A DNA stretch of 64,000 nt from Stutzerimonas kunmingensis (GCF_900114065.1 NZ_FORS01000009.1:1-64000); one strand, 5' to 3'. Shown: positions 44,643 to 53,829, counted from the stretch's first letter. Notes: generated from the sequence alone by a model not told the origin. Made by a program: numbers and translations.

Positions 44643-45698
44643 TCATGCGCGGGGCAGATCGAGCTGTCCCGTCGTGTTCGAAATCGCTGCCGGCTCGGTT
44701 TGCCGGGCGGCATGTGCAGGCTGGCGCAGCCGGTAATTGATCAGCACCAGCACCAGCAGTAGTGCGGCGCCGCCACCGTTGTGCGCCACCGCGACCGTCA
44801 GCGGCAGGTTGAGCAGCACGTTGCTGACACCGAGGCCGACCTGCAGCGCCAGCGCGGCGATGAGCAGCCCGGCCAGCCGGCCGAGACCGCGGCGCTGGAG
44901 CATGGCGGCCAGCAGCAGCAACACCAGCGTCACGCACAGCGCGCCGATGCGGTGGGTGAGATGGATGGCCGTGCGCGCCTCGCCGTAGAGCAGGCCGCCG
45001 AGGTAGTTGGGGCCGATGTCGTGATGGGTCAGGTTGAAGGCGTTGGCGAAGTCCATCCGCGGCCACCATTCGCCATGGCAGGTGGGGAAGTCGGTGCAGG
45101 CGACGGCCGCATAGTTGCTGCTGACCCAGCCGCCGAGGGCGATCTGGACGATCACCGCGAGCATGGCGATGCCGGCGAATCTGCGCAGACGACCGTCCAC
45201 GGCCGGCAAGGGAGCAAGCGCGCCGGACAGCCGCAGGCACAGCAGAAACAGCAGGCTGAGGGTGGTGAAGCCGCCGAGCAGGTGCGCGGTAACCACCTGC
45301 GGCCAGAGCTGCAGGGTCACTGTCCACATGCCGAAGATCGCCTGGGCGATGACCACCGCGAGCAGTAGCAGCGGCAACTTCACCGGCTGCCCGGGTTGGC
45401 CGCGACGGCGTATCGCCTGCGCCGCCATGGCGAGAATCACCAGCCCCAGCGCGCCGGCGAAATAGCGATGGATCATCTCGTTCCAGCCCTTGGTCACTTC
45501 CAGTGGCGCCTCGGGAAAGCGCAGCGCGGCGAGGTTCTGCTTGTGCTCGCTCATGGGCACGGCGAGAAAACCGTAGCAGCCTGGCCAGTCAGGGCAGCCG
45601 AGGCCGGCGTGGGTCAACCGCGTATAGGCACCGAGCAGCACGACCACCACCGCCAGCAGCGTGGCGATCAGGGCGAGGCGGTATCCGGGTTTGGCCAT
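44643..45698 (-). CDS. ctaA: heme A synthase (CtaA/COX15)
   Basis: 351-residue membrane enzyme with eight helices that oxidises heme O to heme A. The start MAKPGYRLALIATLLAVVVV precedes the conserved GAYTRLTHAGLGCPDWPGCYG (about 24-43), with a His and Cys pair, and WNEMIHRYFAGALGL follows. Later VVTAHLLGGF and HLTHRIGALCV hold the second His pair, as expected for the internal repeat. It is 17 bp before ctaB and 52 bp after the thioredoxin-fold gene on the same strand. Confidence 0.94.
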   Translation of the reverse strand: MAKPGYRLALIATLLAVVVVLLGAYTRLTHAGLGCPDWPGCYGFLAVPMSEHKQNLAALRFPEAPLEVTKGWNEMIHRYFAGALGLVILAMAAQAIRRRGQPGQPVKLPLLLLAVVIAQAIFGMWTVTLQLWPQVVTAHLLGGFTTLSLLFLLCLRLSGALAPLPAVDGRLRRFAGIAMLAVIVQIALGGWVSSNYAAVACTDFPTCHGEWWPRMDFANAFNLTHHDIGPNYLGGLLYGEARTAIHLTHRIGALCVTLVLLLLAAMLQRRGLGRLAGLLIAALALQVGLGVSNVLLNLPLTVAVAHNGGGAALLLVLVLINYRLRQPAHAARQTEPAAISNTTGQLDLPRA

Positions 45699-45750
45699 CG
45701 GTTTCTCCTTGGGCGGCCAGTTTGGGACCCCAGCGAAGCGGCAGAGTGCG

Positions 45751-46335
45751 TCAGCCGATCTGCGAGATCTTCAGCAGGTATTTCAGGTCATCGAGGATTG
45801 CCTTGCCGTCGGCTTCGGCGTCGTATCGCAGCACCAGGTTGCCGTGCGGATCGACGATCCAAAGCTGCGGCGTGGCCGGTGCTTCAGGGTTGCGGGCATA
45901 CACGCCGGCGTCGAGGCCATGGCGTTGCAATTGCGGATACTCGCGACGCAGGCGTTGCTCGTAGGCATCGTCCAGAGCGGTGGCGCTGGCCAGGGCGTGG
46001 CTGGCGCGGGCGGCTTCGCGAGCCAGGCCGATATTGATCTGGCGGGCCAGGTAGACCAGCTGCTGGCACTGCGTTTCGCAGCCCTGCGGGGCGGTGACCA
46101 GCAGCTCCCAGCGCCGTTCGGAGTCGGCTGCAGTCACGCCAATGGCAGCGCGGTCCTGGCCGTTGGCGATCAGCACGCCGTCGTAGCTGCGGGTCTGCGG
46201 TACCCAGAAGCCGAAGCGATACATCGCCGTAGCCAGCAGCATCGGTCCCAGCACGACGCCGAGGATCAGCAGCAGTTGCAGCCGGCCACGGCCGCGTTTT
46301 GGTTCACGGCCGGTGAGGGTCGGATTCATTGTCAT
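45751..46335 (-). CDS. membrane-anchored protein with CxxxC, possibly thioredoxin-fold
   Basis: 194 residues. One membrane helix (about 20-38) is followed by a periplasmic domain. RRWELLVTAPQGCETQC has a CxxxC pair (Cys86 and Cys90, the same spacing as SCO1 proteins), and PQLWIVDPHGNLVLRYDAEADGKAILDDLKYLLKIS near the end has the strand and loop seen at the thioredoxin-fold edge. I infer a SCO- or thioredoxin-like assembly factor. The ATG at 46335 overlaps the end of the SURF1 gene. No family name is certain. Confidence 0.7.
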   Translation of the reverse strand: MTMNPTLTGREPKRGRGRLQLLLILGVVLGPMLLATAMYRFGFWVPQTRSYDGVLIANGQDRAAIGVTAADSERRWELLVTAPQGCETQCQQLVYLARQINIGLAREAARASHALASATALDDAYEQRLRREYPQLQRHGLDAGVYARNPEAPATPQLWIVDPHGNLVLRYDAEADGKAILDDLKYLLKISQIG

Positions 46336-47041
46336 CAATGTGCTTCTCCCGTGCCTGATGCACGCCGAAGTAGATGAACAGCGCCAGCAGGGCAGCCGCC
46401 AGGGCAAACCACTGCACGGCGTAGCCCAGATGCTGCGCCGGGCGCATGCTGGTGATCGCCCAATCGGCGCGGTAGGCGCTGGGGCCGGGCTCCAGACGCA
46501 ATTCATGGATCACGCCTTCGCGGCCGGCCTGCTGCCACATCGCCTCGATGTCGACGTGGTTGATCAGGCGCGGCCAGCCCTCGGCCGTGCGGTGGCTGAA
46601 GATGAACGGCTTTCCTGGCGGTACGTAGACCCAGGCGGCGAGCTTCAAAGACTGCGCAGGTGTGTCGAAGGCCGGCGGCACGCGGCGATCGGGCCAGGGA
46701 ATCCAGCCGCGGTTGACCATTACCCAACGGTCGCTGAGCTCGTCATGAAAGGGCTGCAGCAGCTCTACGCCAACCTGGCCGTCACGGGTGCGGCTGTCGA
46801 GCAGGAAGCTGTGCTCGGCATCGAAACGACCCTGCAGATGCACGCGGGAAAAGGCCGGCTGGGCGCTGCTTTCGATCTGCTCCGGTGACAGCGGCGCAGC
46901 TTGCTGCCTCGCCTCCTGGCGTGCCAGCAGATCGCGCTTTTGTTCGCCGCGCTCCAGCTGCCAGAAGCCCAGCCAGACCAGTACCGGCAGCATGGCCAGC
47001 ACCAGCAGGGTAGGCAGCAGCCCCGGCCTGAAGCCGCTCAT
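46304..47041 (-). CDS. SURF1-family cytochrome oxidase biogenesis protein
   Basis: 245-residue protein with an N-terminal and a C-terminal membrane helix (about 10-28 and 212-232), the SURF1 layout. Motifs include LGFWQLERGEQKRDLL, VNRGWIP and HLGYAVQWFALA. It helps insert heme A into subunit I of the oxidase. The ATG at 47041 gives MSGFRPGLLPT; further upstream in-frame codons are unconserved and overlap a divergent gene. Its 3' end overlaps the next gene by 32 nt. Confidence 0.92.
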   Translation of the reverse strand: MSGFRPGLLPTLLVLAMLPVLVWLGFWQLERGEQKRDLLARQEARQQAAPLSPEQIESSAQPAFSRVHLQGRFDAEHSFLLDSRTRDGQVGVELLQPFHDELSDRWVMVNRGWIPWPDRRVPPAFDTPAQSLKLAAWVYVPPGKPFIFSHRTAEGWPRLINHVDIEAMWQQAGREGVIHELRLEPGPSAYRADWAITSMRPAQHLGYAVQWFALAAALLALFIYFGVHQAREKHIDDNESDPHRP

Positions 47042-47111
47042 GCCCGGCAGCCTGATGTGTCGATACGGCTGGCTATACTCCACCCCCAATACCCCTGTCG
47101 TGGAATCGCTC

Positions 47112-47315
47112 ATGCTCAAGGCGGCGATCGTTCTGTTGTTAGTGGCCACGCTGGTCAGTCTGTTCAGTGGGTTGTTCTTCCTGGTCAGGGACGAGGGCCG
47201 CACCTCCCGCGTGATCACGGCCCTGTTCATCCGGGTCAGCCTCAGCGCACTGACCGTTGCGCTGATCGGCTGGGGTTTCTATACGGGGCAGCTGCGCCCC
47301 GCCTTTGGTTTCTGA
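47112..47315 (+). CDS. DUF2909-type small twin-helix membrane protein
   Basis: 67 residues with two predicted membrane helices (about 3-27 and 38-58) joined by DEGRTSRVIT. It is read against the cta genes: divergent from SURF1 (70 bp) and tail to tail with ctaE (4 bp gap). The conservation of this position in Pseudomonas oxidase clusters suggests a role in oxidase assembly, but the function is unknown. Confidence 0.8.
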   Translation: MLKAAIVLLLVATLVSLFSGLFFLVRDEGRTSRVITALFIRVSLSALTVALIGWGFYTGQLRPAFGF

Positions 47316-47319
47316 TTCG

Positions 47320-48216
47320 CTAGATCACATAGACGAAGACGAACAGCGCGATCCACACCACGTCGACGAAGTGCCAGTACCAGGCCGCTGCCTCGAAACC
47401 GAAGTGCTGTTCCGGGCTGAAATGCCCGCGCAGGATGCGCACCAGCATCACCGTGAGGATGATCGCGCCCATGGTCACGTGGGCACCGTGAAAGCCCGTA
47501 AGCATGAAGAAGGTCGCGCCATAGATGCCCGAGCCCAGGGTCAGCCCCAGTTCGGTGTAGGCATGCACGTACTCCTCGATCTGCAGGACCAGGAACGCGG
47601 CGCCTAGCAGCACGGTCAGCGCCAGGCCGATCTTCAGGTGCTGGCGATTGTTCTTGCGCAGCGCATGGTGCGCCCAGGTCAGGGTGAAGCTGGAGCTGAC
47701 CAGCAGGATGGTGTTGATCAGCGGCAGGCCCCAGGCACTGATGGTGCCTTCCGGAGCCGGATAGAGCTTGGGATCTGGGGTGTTGAGCAGTGGCCAGGTG
47801 TATTCGAAGTTGGGCCAGAGCATGTTGCTGATGCCCTTGTCGTCTTCGCCAGCCAGCCAGGGGCCGGCCCAGTAGCGGATGTAGAACAGCGCGCCGAAGA
47901 AGGCGAGGAAGAACATCACCTCCGAGAAGATGAACCAGCTCATGCCCCAGCGGAACGAGCGGTCCATCTGTGCGCTGTACAGCCCGGCGCGGCTTTCCTT
48001 CACCACAGCGCCGAACCAGCCGAACATCATGTAGGCGATCAGCAGCGCGCCGACGAAGAAGATCATCGGCCCGCTGGACTCGTCACGCCCGGCTTTCAGG
48101 TCGTTGAACCAGCTACCCAGTCCGTAGAAGGTGACCAGCAGGGCGATGGTGGCGATGATCGGCCATTTGCTCTGATCAGGAACGTAATACTGCTCGTGGG
48201 TGGTCTGTTGGCTCAT
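47320..48216 (-). CDS. ctaE: cytochrome c oxidase subunit III
   Basis: 298-residue membrane subunit of the aa3/caa3 oxidase with seven helices. The start MSQQTTHEQYYVPDQSKWPI and the motifs GLYSAQMDRSFRWGMSWFIFSEVMFF and TGFHGAHVTMGAIIL, ending HFVDVVWIALFVFVYVI, are family-typical. The start overlaps the ctaG stop by 4 nt (ATGA). I choose the ATG at 48216. Confidence 0.95.
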   Translation of the reverse strand: MSQQTTHEQYYVPDQSKWPIIATIALLVTFYGLGSWFNDLKAGRDESSGPMIFFVGALLIAYMMFGWFGAVVKESRAGLYSAQMDRSFRWGMSWFIFSEVMFFLAFFGALFYIRYWAGPWLAGEDDKGISNMLWPNFEYTWPLLNTPDPKLYPAPEGTISAWGLPLINTILLVSSSFTLTWAHHALRKNNRQHLKIGLALTVLLGAAFLVLQIEEYVHAYTELGLTLGSGIYGATFFMLTGFHGAHVTMGAIILTVMLVRILRGHFSPEQHFGFEAAAWYWHFVDVVWIALFVFVYVI

Positions 48217-48788
48217 TGCAGACTCTCCTTGGCCGGGGCCGATGTGGCGTTGACGGCCACCGGCGGCTGGCGGGACGTGATGTCGAACAGCGTGTAGGCA
48301 AGGGTCAGGTTGTGCACGTCGGCGGGCAGGTCGCGATCGACGATGAAGCGCACCGGCATTTCGATGCGCTCGCCCGGTTGCAGCACCTGCTGGGTGAAGC
48401 AGAAGCATTCGGTCTTGTGGAAGTAGGCCGCCGCCCGCGACGGCGAGACGCTGGGGATCGCCTGCGCGGTCATCGGCTTGTCGGTCGGGTTGTAGGCGAC
48501 GAAACGAATCTCCTGGCTGGCGCCCGGGTGCACGCTGAGCTGGTCAGCCAGCGGGCCGAACTCCCAGCGCATGCCGGCGGCGTTGGTGGCGAGGAACTGC
48601 ACCCGCACCGCCCGCGCCGCGTCGGCGCTCTGCGAGCCGGTGTAGGCGCCGGCGGTCTTGCCGTTGATGCCGAACGCTTGGCACATGACGTCGTAGATCG
48701 GCACCAGCAAGAAGCCGAAACCAAACATGCCGACCACGACGAACAGCAGGCGGCGGACCAGGCGTCGGGTGGGCAGGGACTCGTTCAT
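48213..48788 (-). CDS. ctaG: cytochrome c oxidase assembly protein CtaG/COX11
   Basis: 191-residue single-helix membrane protein that delivers copper to the CuB site of subunit I. The membrane helix is at about 13-33, followed by LVPIYDVMCQAFGINGKTAG and the copper-binding CFCF (HKTECFCFTQQVL). It overlaps ctaE by 4 nt and the 31-codon ORF upstream by 4 nt. Confidence 0.95.
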   Translation of the reverse strand: MNESLPTRRLVRRLLFVVVGMFGFGFLLVPIYDVMCQAFGINGKTAGAYTGSQSADAARAVRVQFLATNAAGMRWEFGPLADQLSVHPGASQEIRFVAYNPTDKPMTAQAIPSVSPSRAAAYFHKTECFCFTQQVLQPGERIEMPVRFIVDRDLPADVHNLTLAYTLFDITSRQPPVAVNATSAPAKESLQ

Positions 48789-48880
48789 GAGAGCCTCCCC
48801 GTTTGGTGGGAGCGGGCCTTTTTGCGGTCGACCTGGCAGACCCGGCCGGGCCTGCCAGCGACGCCCTGTTGCCTGCTCAC
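48785..48880 (-). CDS. 31-codon ORF coupled between ctaD and ctaG
   Basis: GTG at 48880 to TGA at 48785 codes for a 31-residue, very basic peptide (net charge strongly positive, one Cys, no membrane helix). Its start overlaps the ctaD stop (GTGA) and its stop overlaps the ctaG start (ATGA), both by 4 nt, so coupled translation is plausible. Small cytochrome oxidase assembly proteins occur at this place in other bacteria, but they usually have a membrane helix. It may also be chance. Confidence 0.45.
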   Translation of the reverse strand: MSRQQGVAGRPGRVCQVDRKKARSHQTGRLS

Positions 48881-50514
48881 GGCGTCAGCTCCCCGCCAGT
48901 GCCCTTGCGGTGCTCGTGCACATCGCTCATGTCCGGTGGTGTCTGGAAGGTGTGGTAGGGCGCCGGCGACGGCACGCTCCATTCCAGCCCCTCGGCGCCG
49001 TCCCAGGGCTTGGCTGGTGCCGGTACGCCGCCGCGAATGCACTTGATGACGATGAACAGGAACAGCAGCTGGGTGGCGCCGAACATAAAGGCGCCGACGC
49101 TGGAGACCATGTTGAAGTTGGCGAACATCATGTTGTAGTCGGGGATGCGCCGCGGCATGCCGGCCAGGCCGACGAAGTGCATCGGGAAGAACGCCAGGTT
49201 CATGCCGATGAAGCTCATCCAGAAATGCAGCTTGGCCAGGGTCTCGTCGTACATGTGCCCGGTCCACTTGGGCAGCCAGTAGTAGGCCGAGGCGAAGATG
49301 CCGAAGATCGCTCCCGGAACCAGCACGTAGTGGAAGTGCGCCACCACGAAGTAGGTGTCGTGGTACTGGAAGTCCGCCGGGGCGATGGCCAGCATCAGCC
49401 CGGAGAATCCGCCGATGGTGAAGAGGATGACGAAGGCCACGGCGAACAGCATCGGCGCCTCGAATGTCAGCGAGCCGCGCCACATCGTCGACACCCAGTT
49501 GAACACCTTGACCCCGGTGGGCACGGCGATCAGCATGGTGGCGTACATGAAAAACAGCTCGCCGGTCAGCGGGATGCCGACGGTGAACATGTGGTGCGCC
49601 CAGACGATGAAGGAGAGGAAGGCGATCGCCCCGGTGGCGTAGACCATCGAGGTGTAGCCGAACAGCGGCTTGCGGCTGAACGCCGGGATGATCGAGCTGA
49701 CCGCGCCGAAGGCCGGCAGGATCATGATGTACACCTCGGGATGGCCGAAGAACCAGAACACGTGCTGGAACAGCACGGGGTCACCGCCCCCGGCGGCACT
49801 GAAGAAGCTGGTGCCGAAGTGGATGTCCATCAGCATCATGGTCACCACGCCCGCCAGAACCGGCATCACTGCGATCAAGAGGAAGGCGGTGATCAGCCAG
49901 GTCCAGACGAACAGCGGCATCTTCATCAAGGTCATGCCTGGCGCACGCAGGTTGAGGATGGTGGCGATCACGTTGATCGCCCCCATGATCGAGCTGATGC
50001 CCATCAAGTGGATGGCGAAGATGAAGAAGGTCACCGATTCCGGCGCGTAGGTGGTCGACAGCGGCGCATAGAAGGTCCAGCCGAAGTTTGGCCCGCCGCC
50101 TTCCATGAACAGCGTCGAGACCAGCAGCCCGAAGGCTGCCGGCAGCAGCCAGAAGCTGAAGTTGTTCATCCGCGGCAGCGCCATGTCCGGCGCGCCGATC
50201 ATCAGCGGGATCATCCAGTTGGCCAGGCCGACGAAGGCCGGCATTACCGCGCCGAATACCATGATCAGGCCGTGCATGGTGGTCATCTGATTGAAGAATT
50301 CCGGCTGCACGATCTGCAGGCCCGGCTGGAACAGCTCGGCGCGGATGACCATGGCCATCGAGCCGCCGAGCAGGAAGGCGCAGAAGCTGAACCACAGGTA
50401 CATCGAACCGATGTCCTTGTGGTTGGTGGTCAGCAGCCAGCGCGAGAGACCCTTGGCCGGGCCGTGGTGGTGGTCATGTCCGGCATGACCATGATCGTCG
50501 ATCACTGCACTCAT
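48877..50514 (-). CDS. ctaD: cytochrome c oxidase subunit I
   Basis: 545-residue catalytic subunit of the heme-copper oxidase with 12 helices. Heme a, CuB and K-channel motifs are visible: WFFGHPEVYIMILPAFG (CuB His with the cross-linked Tyr), VWAHHMFTVG and VVAHFHYVLVPG (remaining ligands). The His-rich N terminus (DDHGHAGHDHHHG) is usual in Pseudomonas. I start at the ATG at 50514, 8 nt after GAGG; a GTG one codon earlier is less likely. Confidence 0.97.
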   Translation of the reverse strand: MSAVIDDHGHAGHDHHHGPAKGLSRWLLTTNHKDIGSMYLWFSFCAFLLGGSMAMVIRAELFQPGLQIVQPEFFNQMTTMHGLIMVFGAVMPAFVGLANWMIPLMIGAPDMALPRMNNFSFWLLPAAFGLLVSTLFMEGGGPNFGWTFYAPLSTTYAPESVTFFIFAIHLMGISSIMGAINVIATILNLRAPGMTLMKMPLFVWTWLITAFLLIAVMPVLAGVVTMMLMDIHFGTSFFSAAGGGDPVLFQHVFWFFGHPEVYIMILPAFGAVSSIIPAFSRKPLFGYTSMVYATGAIAFLSFIVWAHHMFTVGIPLTGELFFMYATMLIAVPTGVKVFNWVSTMWRGSLTFEAPMLFAVAFVILFTIGGFSGLMLAIAPADFQYHDTYFVVAHFHYVLVPGAIFGIFASAYYWLPKWTGHMYDETLAKLHFWMSFIGMNLAFFPMHFVGLAGMPRRIPDYNMMFANFNMVSSVGAFMFGATQLLFLFIVIKCIRGGVPAPAKPWDGAEGLEWSVPSPAPYHTFQTPPDMSDVHEHRKGTGGELTP

Positions 50515-50526
50515 CACCGAATCCTC

Positions 50527-51660
50527 TTACTGGGTGGCTTCTTCGGCCTGTTTGAAGTCGAGCACGTCTTTCGGCGTGACCATTTCGCCGGTCTCGTTGC
50601 CCCAGGCGTTGCGCTCGTAGGTGATGACCGCGGCTAGGTCGACTTCCGACAGCTGCTTGCCGAAGGCCGCCATGGCGGTGCCCGGCTTGCCGTTGACGAC
50701 GATGTCGATGTGCGCCTCGATGTCGCCGGTGGCGATGGCCGAGCCCTTGAGGGCCGGGAACATCGGCGGGATGCCTTCGCCGCCGGCCTGGTGGCAGGAC
50801 GCGCAAGCGGTCTGGTAGACCTTCTCGCCGTGCGCGGAGAGCTCTTCCAGCGTCCATTCCTTGCTGGTCAGTTCGGCCACCTTGGCGGCTTCGGCCTTCT
50901 TCTCGCCGAGCCAGGCGGCGTAGTCCTCGGCGGACTTGACCTCCACCACCACCGGCATGAAGCCGTGGTCCTTGCCGCACAGCTCGGTGCACTGGCCGCG
51001 ATAGATGCCGGGCTCTTCGACGCGGGTCCAGGATTCGTTGATGAAGCCGGGGATGGCGTCCTTCTTCACCGCCAGATCCGGCACCCACCAGGAGTGGATG
51101 ACGTCTGCCGCGGTGATCAGGAAGCGCACCTTGGCGCCGGCGGGAATCACCAGCGGCTCGTCGACTTCCAGCAGGTAGTTTTCGCCCTTGGGCGCCTGGT
51201 TGTTGATCTGCTCGCGTGGCGTAGTGAGGTTGCTGAAGAACTCCACATCCTCGCCCAGGTACTTGTAGTGCCACTTCCACTGGTAGCCAGTGATCTGTAC
51301 GTCGACGTCCGATTCGCTGGAGTCGTAGATGTGGATCAGCGTGCGCGTCGCCGGGATCGCCATGCCCACCAGGATCAGTAGCGGGATGACCGTCCAGAGC
51401 ACCTCGACGCGGGTGTTTTCGTGGAAGTGAGCTGAATGCTGACGCTTGGAGCGGCGGTGCGCGACCATCGACCAGATCATCACGCCGAATACCAGCACGC
51501 CGATGACCACACAGATCCAGAAGATCGTCATGTGCAGATCGAACACCGAACGGCTGACGTCGGTGGCGCCGGAGCGCATGTTCACGTCCCAGGCCGCCTG
51601 AGCCTGGCCAAATATTGCCGAAAGCCCAAGCCCCATCCAGATGCATGGATGTCGAGACAT
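50527..51660 (-). CDS. ctaC: cytochrome c oxidase subunit II fused to cytochrome c (caa3 type)
   Basis: 377 residues. A signal peptide (cleaved near AQA/AWDV) is followed by two membrane helices and a CuA domain with His189, Cys224, Cys228, His232 and Met235 (IYRGQCTELCGKDHGFM). From about residue 275 on is a c-type cytochrome domain with heme-binding CASCH (286-290), so electrons can enter through a fused cytochrome. This makes the enzyme a caa3-type oxidase. It is the first gene of the structural part of the cluster; AAGGGGAA precedes the ATG. Confidence 0.96.
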   Translation of the reverse strand: MSRHPCIWMGLGLSAIFGQAQAAWDVNMRSGATDVSRSVFDLHMTIFWICVVIGVLVFGVMIWSMVAHRRSKRQHSAHFHENTRVEVLWTVIPLLILVGMAIPATRTLIHIYDSSESDVDVQITGYQWKWHYKYLGEDVEFFSNLTTPREQINNQAPKGENYLLEVDEPLVIPAGAKVRFLITAADVIHSWWVPDLAVKKDAIPGFINESWTRVEEPGIYRGQCTELCGKDHGFMPVVVEVKSAEDYAAWLGEKKAEAAKVAELTSKEWTLEELSAHGEKVYQTACASCHQAGGEGIPPMFPALKGSAIATGDIEAHIDIVVNGKPGTAMAAFGKQLSEVDLAAVITYERNAWGNETGEMVTPKDVLDFKQAEEATQ

Positions 51661-51892
51661 TGCGGGTTCCCCTTATGATTCTTGTTATCCCGCCGACCGC
51701 CATCGCACCGCCGAAAATCGGCTGGCCGGGGAAACCATTCCCGTCATGCCAGCTACGTTTTCGATCGGTCCGATTCTGCCCAACGCCACCCGCGAAACGC
51801 TCGCTGGCGACATGGACGCTTGCACGCGCAGTCGGAACTCAATCAGGTACGCCTACGATTCGGAGTATAGACAGCGATCCCACTCTGGCAAT

Positions 51893-52159
51893 TTAAGCGC
51901 GGGGCGCGTCTGGCTCGGGCTGTGTGGGGGCATCGTTCTTCTTCACCCCACGCAGGTTCATCAGCGCCAGGCAGACCTGCAGGGTGATCAGCGCCCAGGC
52001 CTCGGCGTGCCAGCCCCAGATCACCCAGAGCAGGTTGCTCAGCAGAAAACAGCAGAAGCCGACGAAGCGCCGGCCGGGCTGCAGCGAGCCGATCAGCCAG
52101 GCGGCGATCACCGTGACCACCATGGCCGGCCATTGCAGCAGATCGATATAAACGTCCAA
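51893..52159 (-). CDS. small membrane protein of unknown function
   Basis: 88 residues with three predicted membrane helices (about 5-20, 26-46, 50-66) and a polar, Pro-rich tail. I start it at a TTG at 52159 because GGAGG lies 6 nt upstream; an in-frame ATG at 52189 is also possible. It lies between ctaC and the SulP transporter on the same strand. No family is recognised. Confidence 0.55.
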   Translation of the reverse strand: MDVYIDLLQWPAMVVTVIAAWLIGSLQPGRRFVGFCCFLLSNLLWVIWGWHAEAWALITLQVCLALMNLRGVKKNDAPTQPEPDAPRA

Positions 52160-52268
52160 TTCAATCCTCCAGAAGCGCCGGCAGCGCATGGACTTACCCG
52201 ATGCGCTGCCGGCTAGATGCACGTTGTGCATGGTCGTGTCTGAAAGATGAGGGGGCTGGTCGCGCTGA

Positions 52269-53810
52269 TTAGTTCCCGTCGGCCGCTGCGGCAAGATGCA
52301 CGGCCTGCCGGCGGCGGCCTTCGACCCGCCGCGTCAGTGCCCGCGGCTCGATGATCAGCCGTGCGCCGCTGGCCTGGTTGGCGCGCTGCCATTCTTCCAG
52401 CAGCTCCATGCAGGCATGGTCGATGTACTGCAGGTGTGTCATCGGCACATGCACGCAGGCATTCTTCGGTACGCCATCCAGCGCGTGGGCCAGTCGCGGC
52501 ACCTTCAGAAAGGTCGCTGCACCCTGCATGCGCAGTTCGACCCGGCGGCCTTCCTGCACCACCGTGACCCTCAGCCGCGAAGCCTGCCAGGCCAGTTGCC
52601 CCAGGGTCAGCGCGAAGCCCAGCAGGACGCCGGTCAGCAGGTCGGTGGCGACGATGGTCAGCGCCGTGGCGAGATGGATCAGCATGGCCATGCGCCCGTA
52701 GCGGCCGAGCTGGCGCAGCGCGTTCAGGTCGATCAGCTTGAGCCCGGTGTAGACCAGCACACCGGCCAGGCTGGCGATTGGAATCTGCTCCAGCAGCGCG
52801 GCCAGCAGCACCACCGCGGCCAGCAGCCAGAGCGCGTGCAGCATGGCCGACAGCCGCGTGCGCGCGCCGGCCTGCACATTGGCCGAGCTGCGCACGATCA
52901 CGCCGGTCATCGGCAGCGCGCCGAGCACACCGCAGAGCATGTTGCCGACGCCCTGAGCGGTGAGCTCGCGGTCGAAATCAGCGCGCGGGCCCTGGTGCAT
53001 GCGGTCGACCGCCGCCGCCGACAGTAGGGTTTCGGCGCTGGCGATAAAGGCCACGGCCAGCGCCGCGACCAGCAGACCGGGATCGGCGAAGGCCAGCAGA
53101 TCGGCCGGTTGCAGCCAGCTGATGGCATCGGCGAGATTGTCCGGCACCTCGACACGGCGCACGTCGAGCCCCAGCCACAGCCCCGCCAGCGTTGCCGCCA
53201 CGACACCCAGCAGCGCGCCGGGCAGCAGGCGCAGGCGCTGCGGCTTGAGCCGATCCCATGCCCACATGCATACGATGGTCAGCAGGCCGAGAGATGCGGC
53301 GATCATACCGTTACCGCCGCCGGAAAACGGCAGCGCGGCCCATAACGCGGCGGGAAAGGCGCCGATATTGTCCAGTCCGGAGGCTTCCGGCTGGCCGTCC
53401 AGCATCACGTGCAACTGCGACAGCACGATGAGGATCCCGATGCCGGCCAGCATGCCGTAGACCACTGCCGGCGCGGTGACGCGGAACCAGCAACCCAGCT
53501 TCAGCCGACCGGCCAGCAGCTGCAGCGCACCGGCCAGCAGCAGGATCGGCCCGAGCATGGCGGCACCGTATTGCTGCACCAGTTCGAACACCAGCACCGT
53601 GAGTCCGGCGGCCGGGCCGCTGACCTGCAGGGGGGCACCGGCCAGCCAACCCACCACCAGCCCGCCGACGATGCCGGTGATCACGCCCTTGGCGGGCGGC
53701 ATGCCCGAGGCGATGGCGATGCCCATGCACAACGGCAGGGCCACCAGAAAAACCACCACGGACGCCATCAGGTCACGCGGCAGCGTTGTTTTGAGCGTTT
53801 CTGCATTCAT
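52269..53810 (-). CDS. SulP-family anion transporter (probably bicarbonate)
   Basis: 513-residue membrane carrier of the SulP/SLC26 family. The transport domain opens with DLMASVVVFLVALPLCMGIAIASGMPPAKGV and has 10 or more helices; the C-terminal part (about 400-500, VVQEGRRVELRMQGAATFLKVPRL and MTHLQYIDHACMELLEEW) is a STAS domain. Since the gene upstream is a beta-carbonic anhydrase, the substrate is probably bicarbonate, as in other SulP-CA pairs. GAGG precedes the ATG. Confidence 0.9.
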   Translation of the reverse strand: MNAETLKTTLPRDLMASVVVFLVALPLCMGIAIASGMPPAKGVITGIVGGLVVGWLAGAPLQVSGPAAGLTVLVFELVQQYGAAMLGPILLLAGALQLLAGRLKLGCWFRVTAPAVVYGMLAGIGILIVLSQLHVMLDGQPEASGLDNIGAFPAALWAALPFSGGGNGMIAASLGLLTIVCMWAWDRLKPQRLRLLPGALLGVVAATLAGLWLGLDVRRVEVPDNLADAISWLQPADLLAFADPGLLVAALAVAFIASAETLLSAAAVDRMHQGPRADFDRELTAQGVGNMLCGVLGALPMTGVIVRSSANVQAGARTRLSAMLHALWLLAAVVLLAALLEQIPIASLAGVLVYTGLKLIDLNALRQLGRYGRMAMLIHLATALTIVATDLLTGVLLGFALTLGQLAWQASRLRVTVVQEGRRVELRMQGAATFLKVPRLAHALDGVPKNACVHVPMTHLQYIDHACMELLEEWQRANQASGARLIIEPRALTRRVEGRRRQAVHLAAAADGN

Positions 53811-53829
53811 TCAAAAAACCTCGACACGC

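Noticed and set aside
48727..50637. 636-codon plus-strand frame opposite ctaD
   Set aside because: Its composition is rich in His, Arg, Asp and Gln, which is the reverse-strand image of the oxidase gene; there is no start context.
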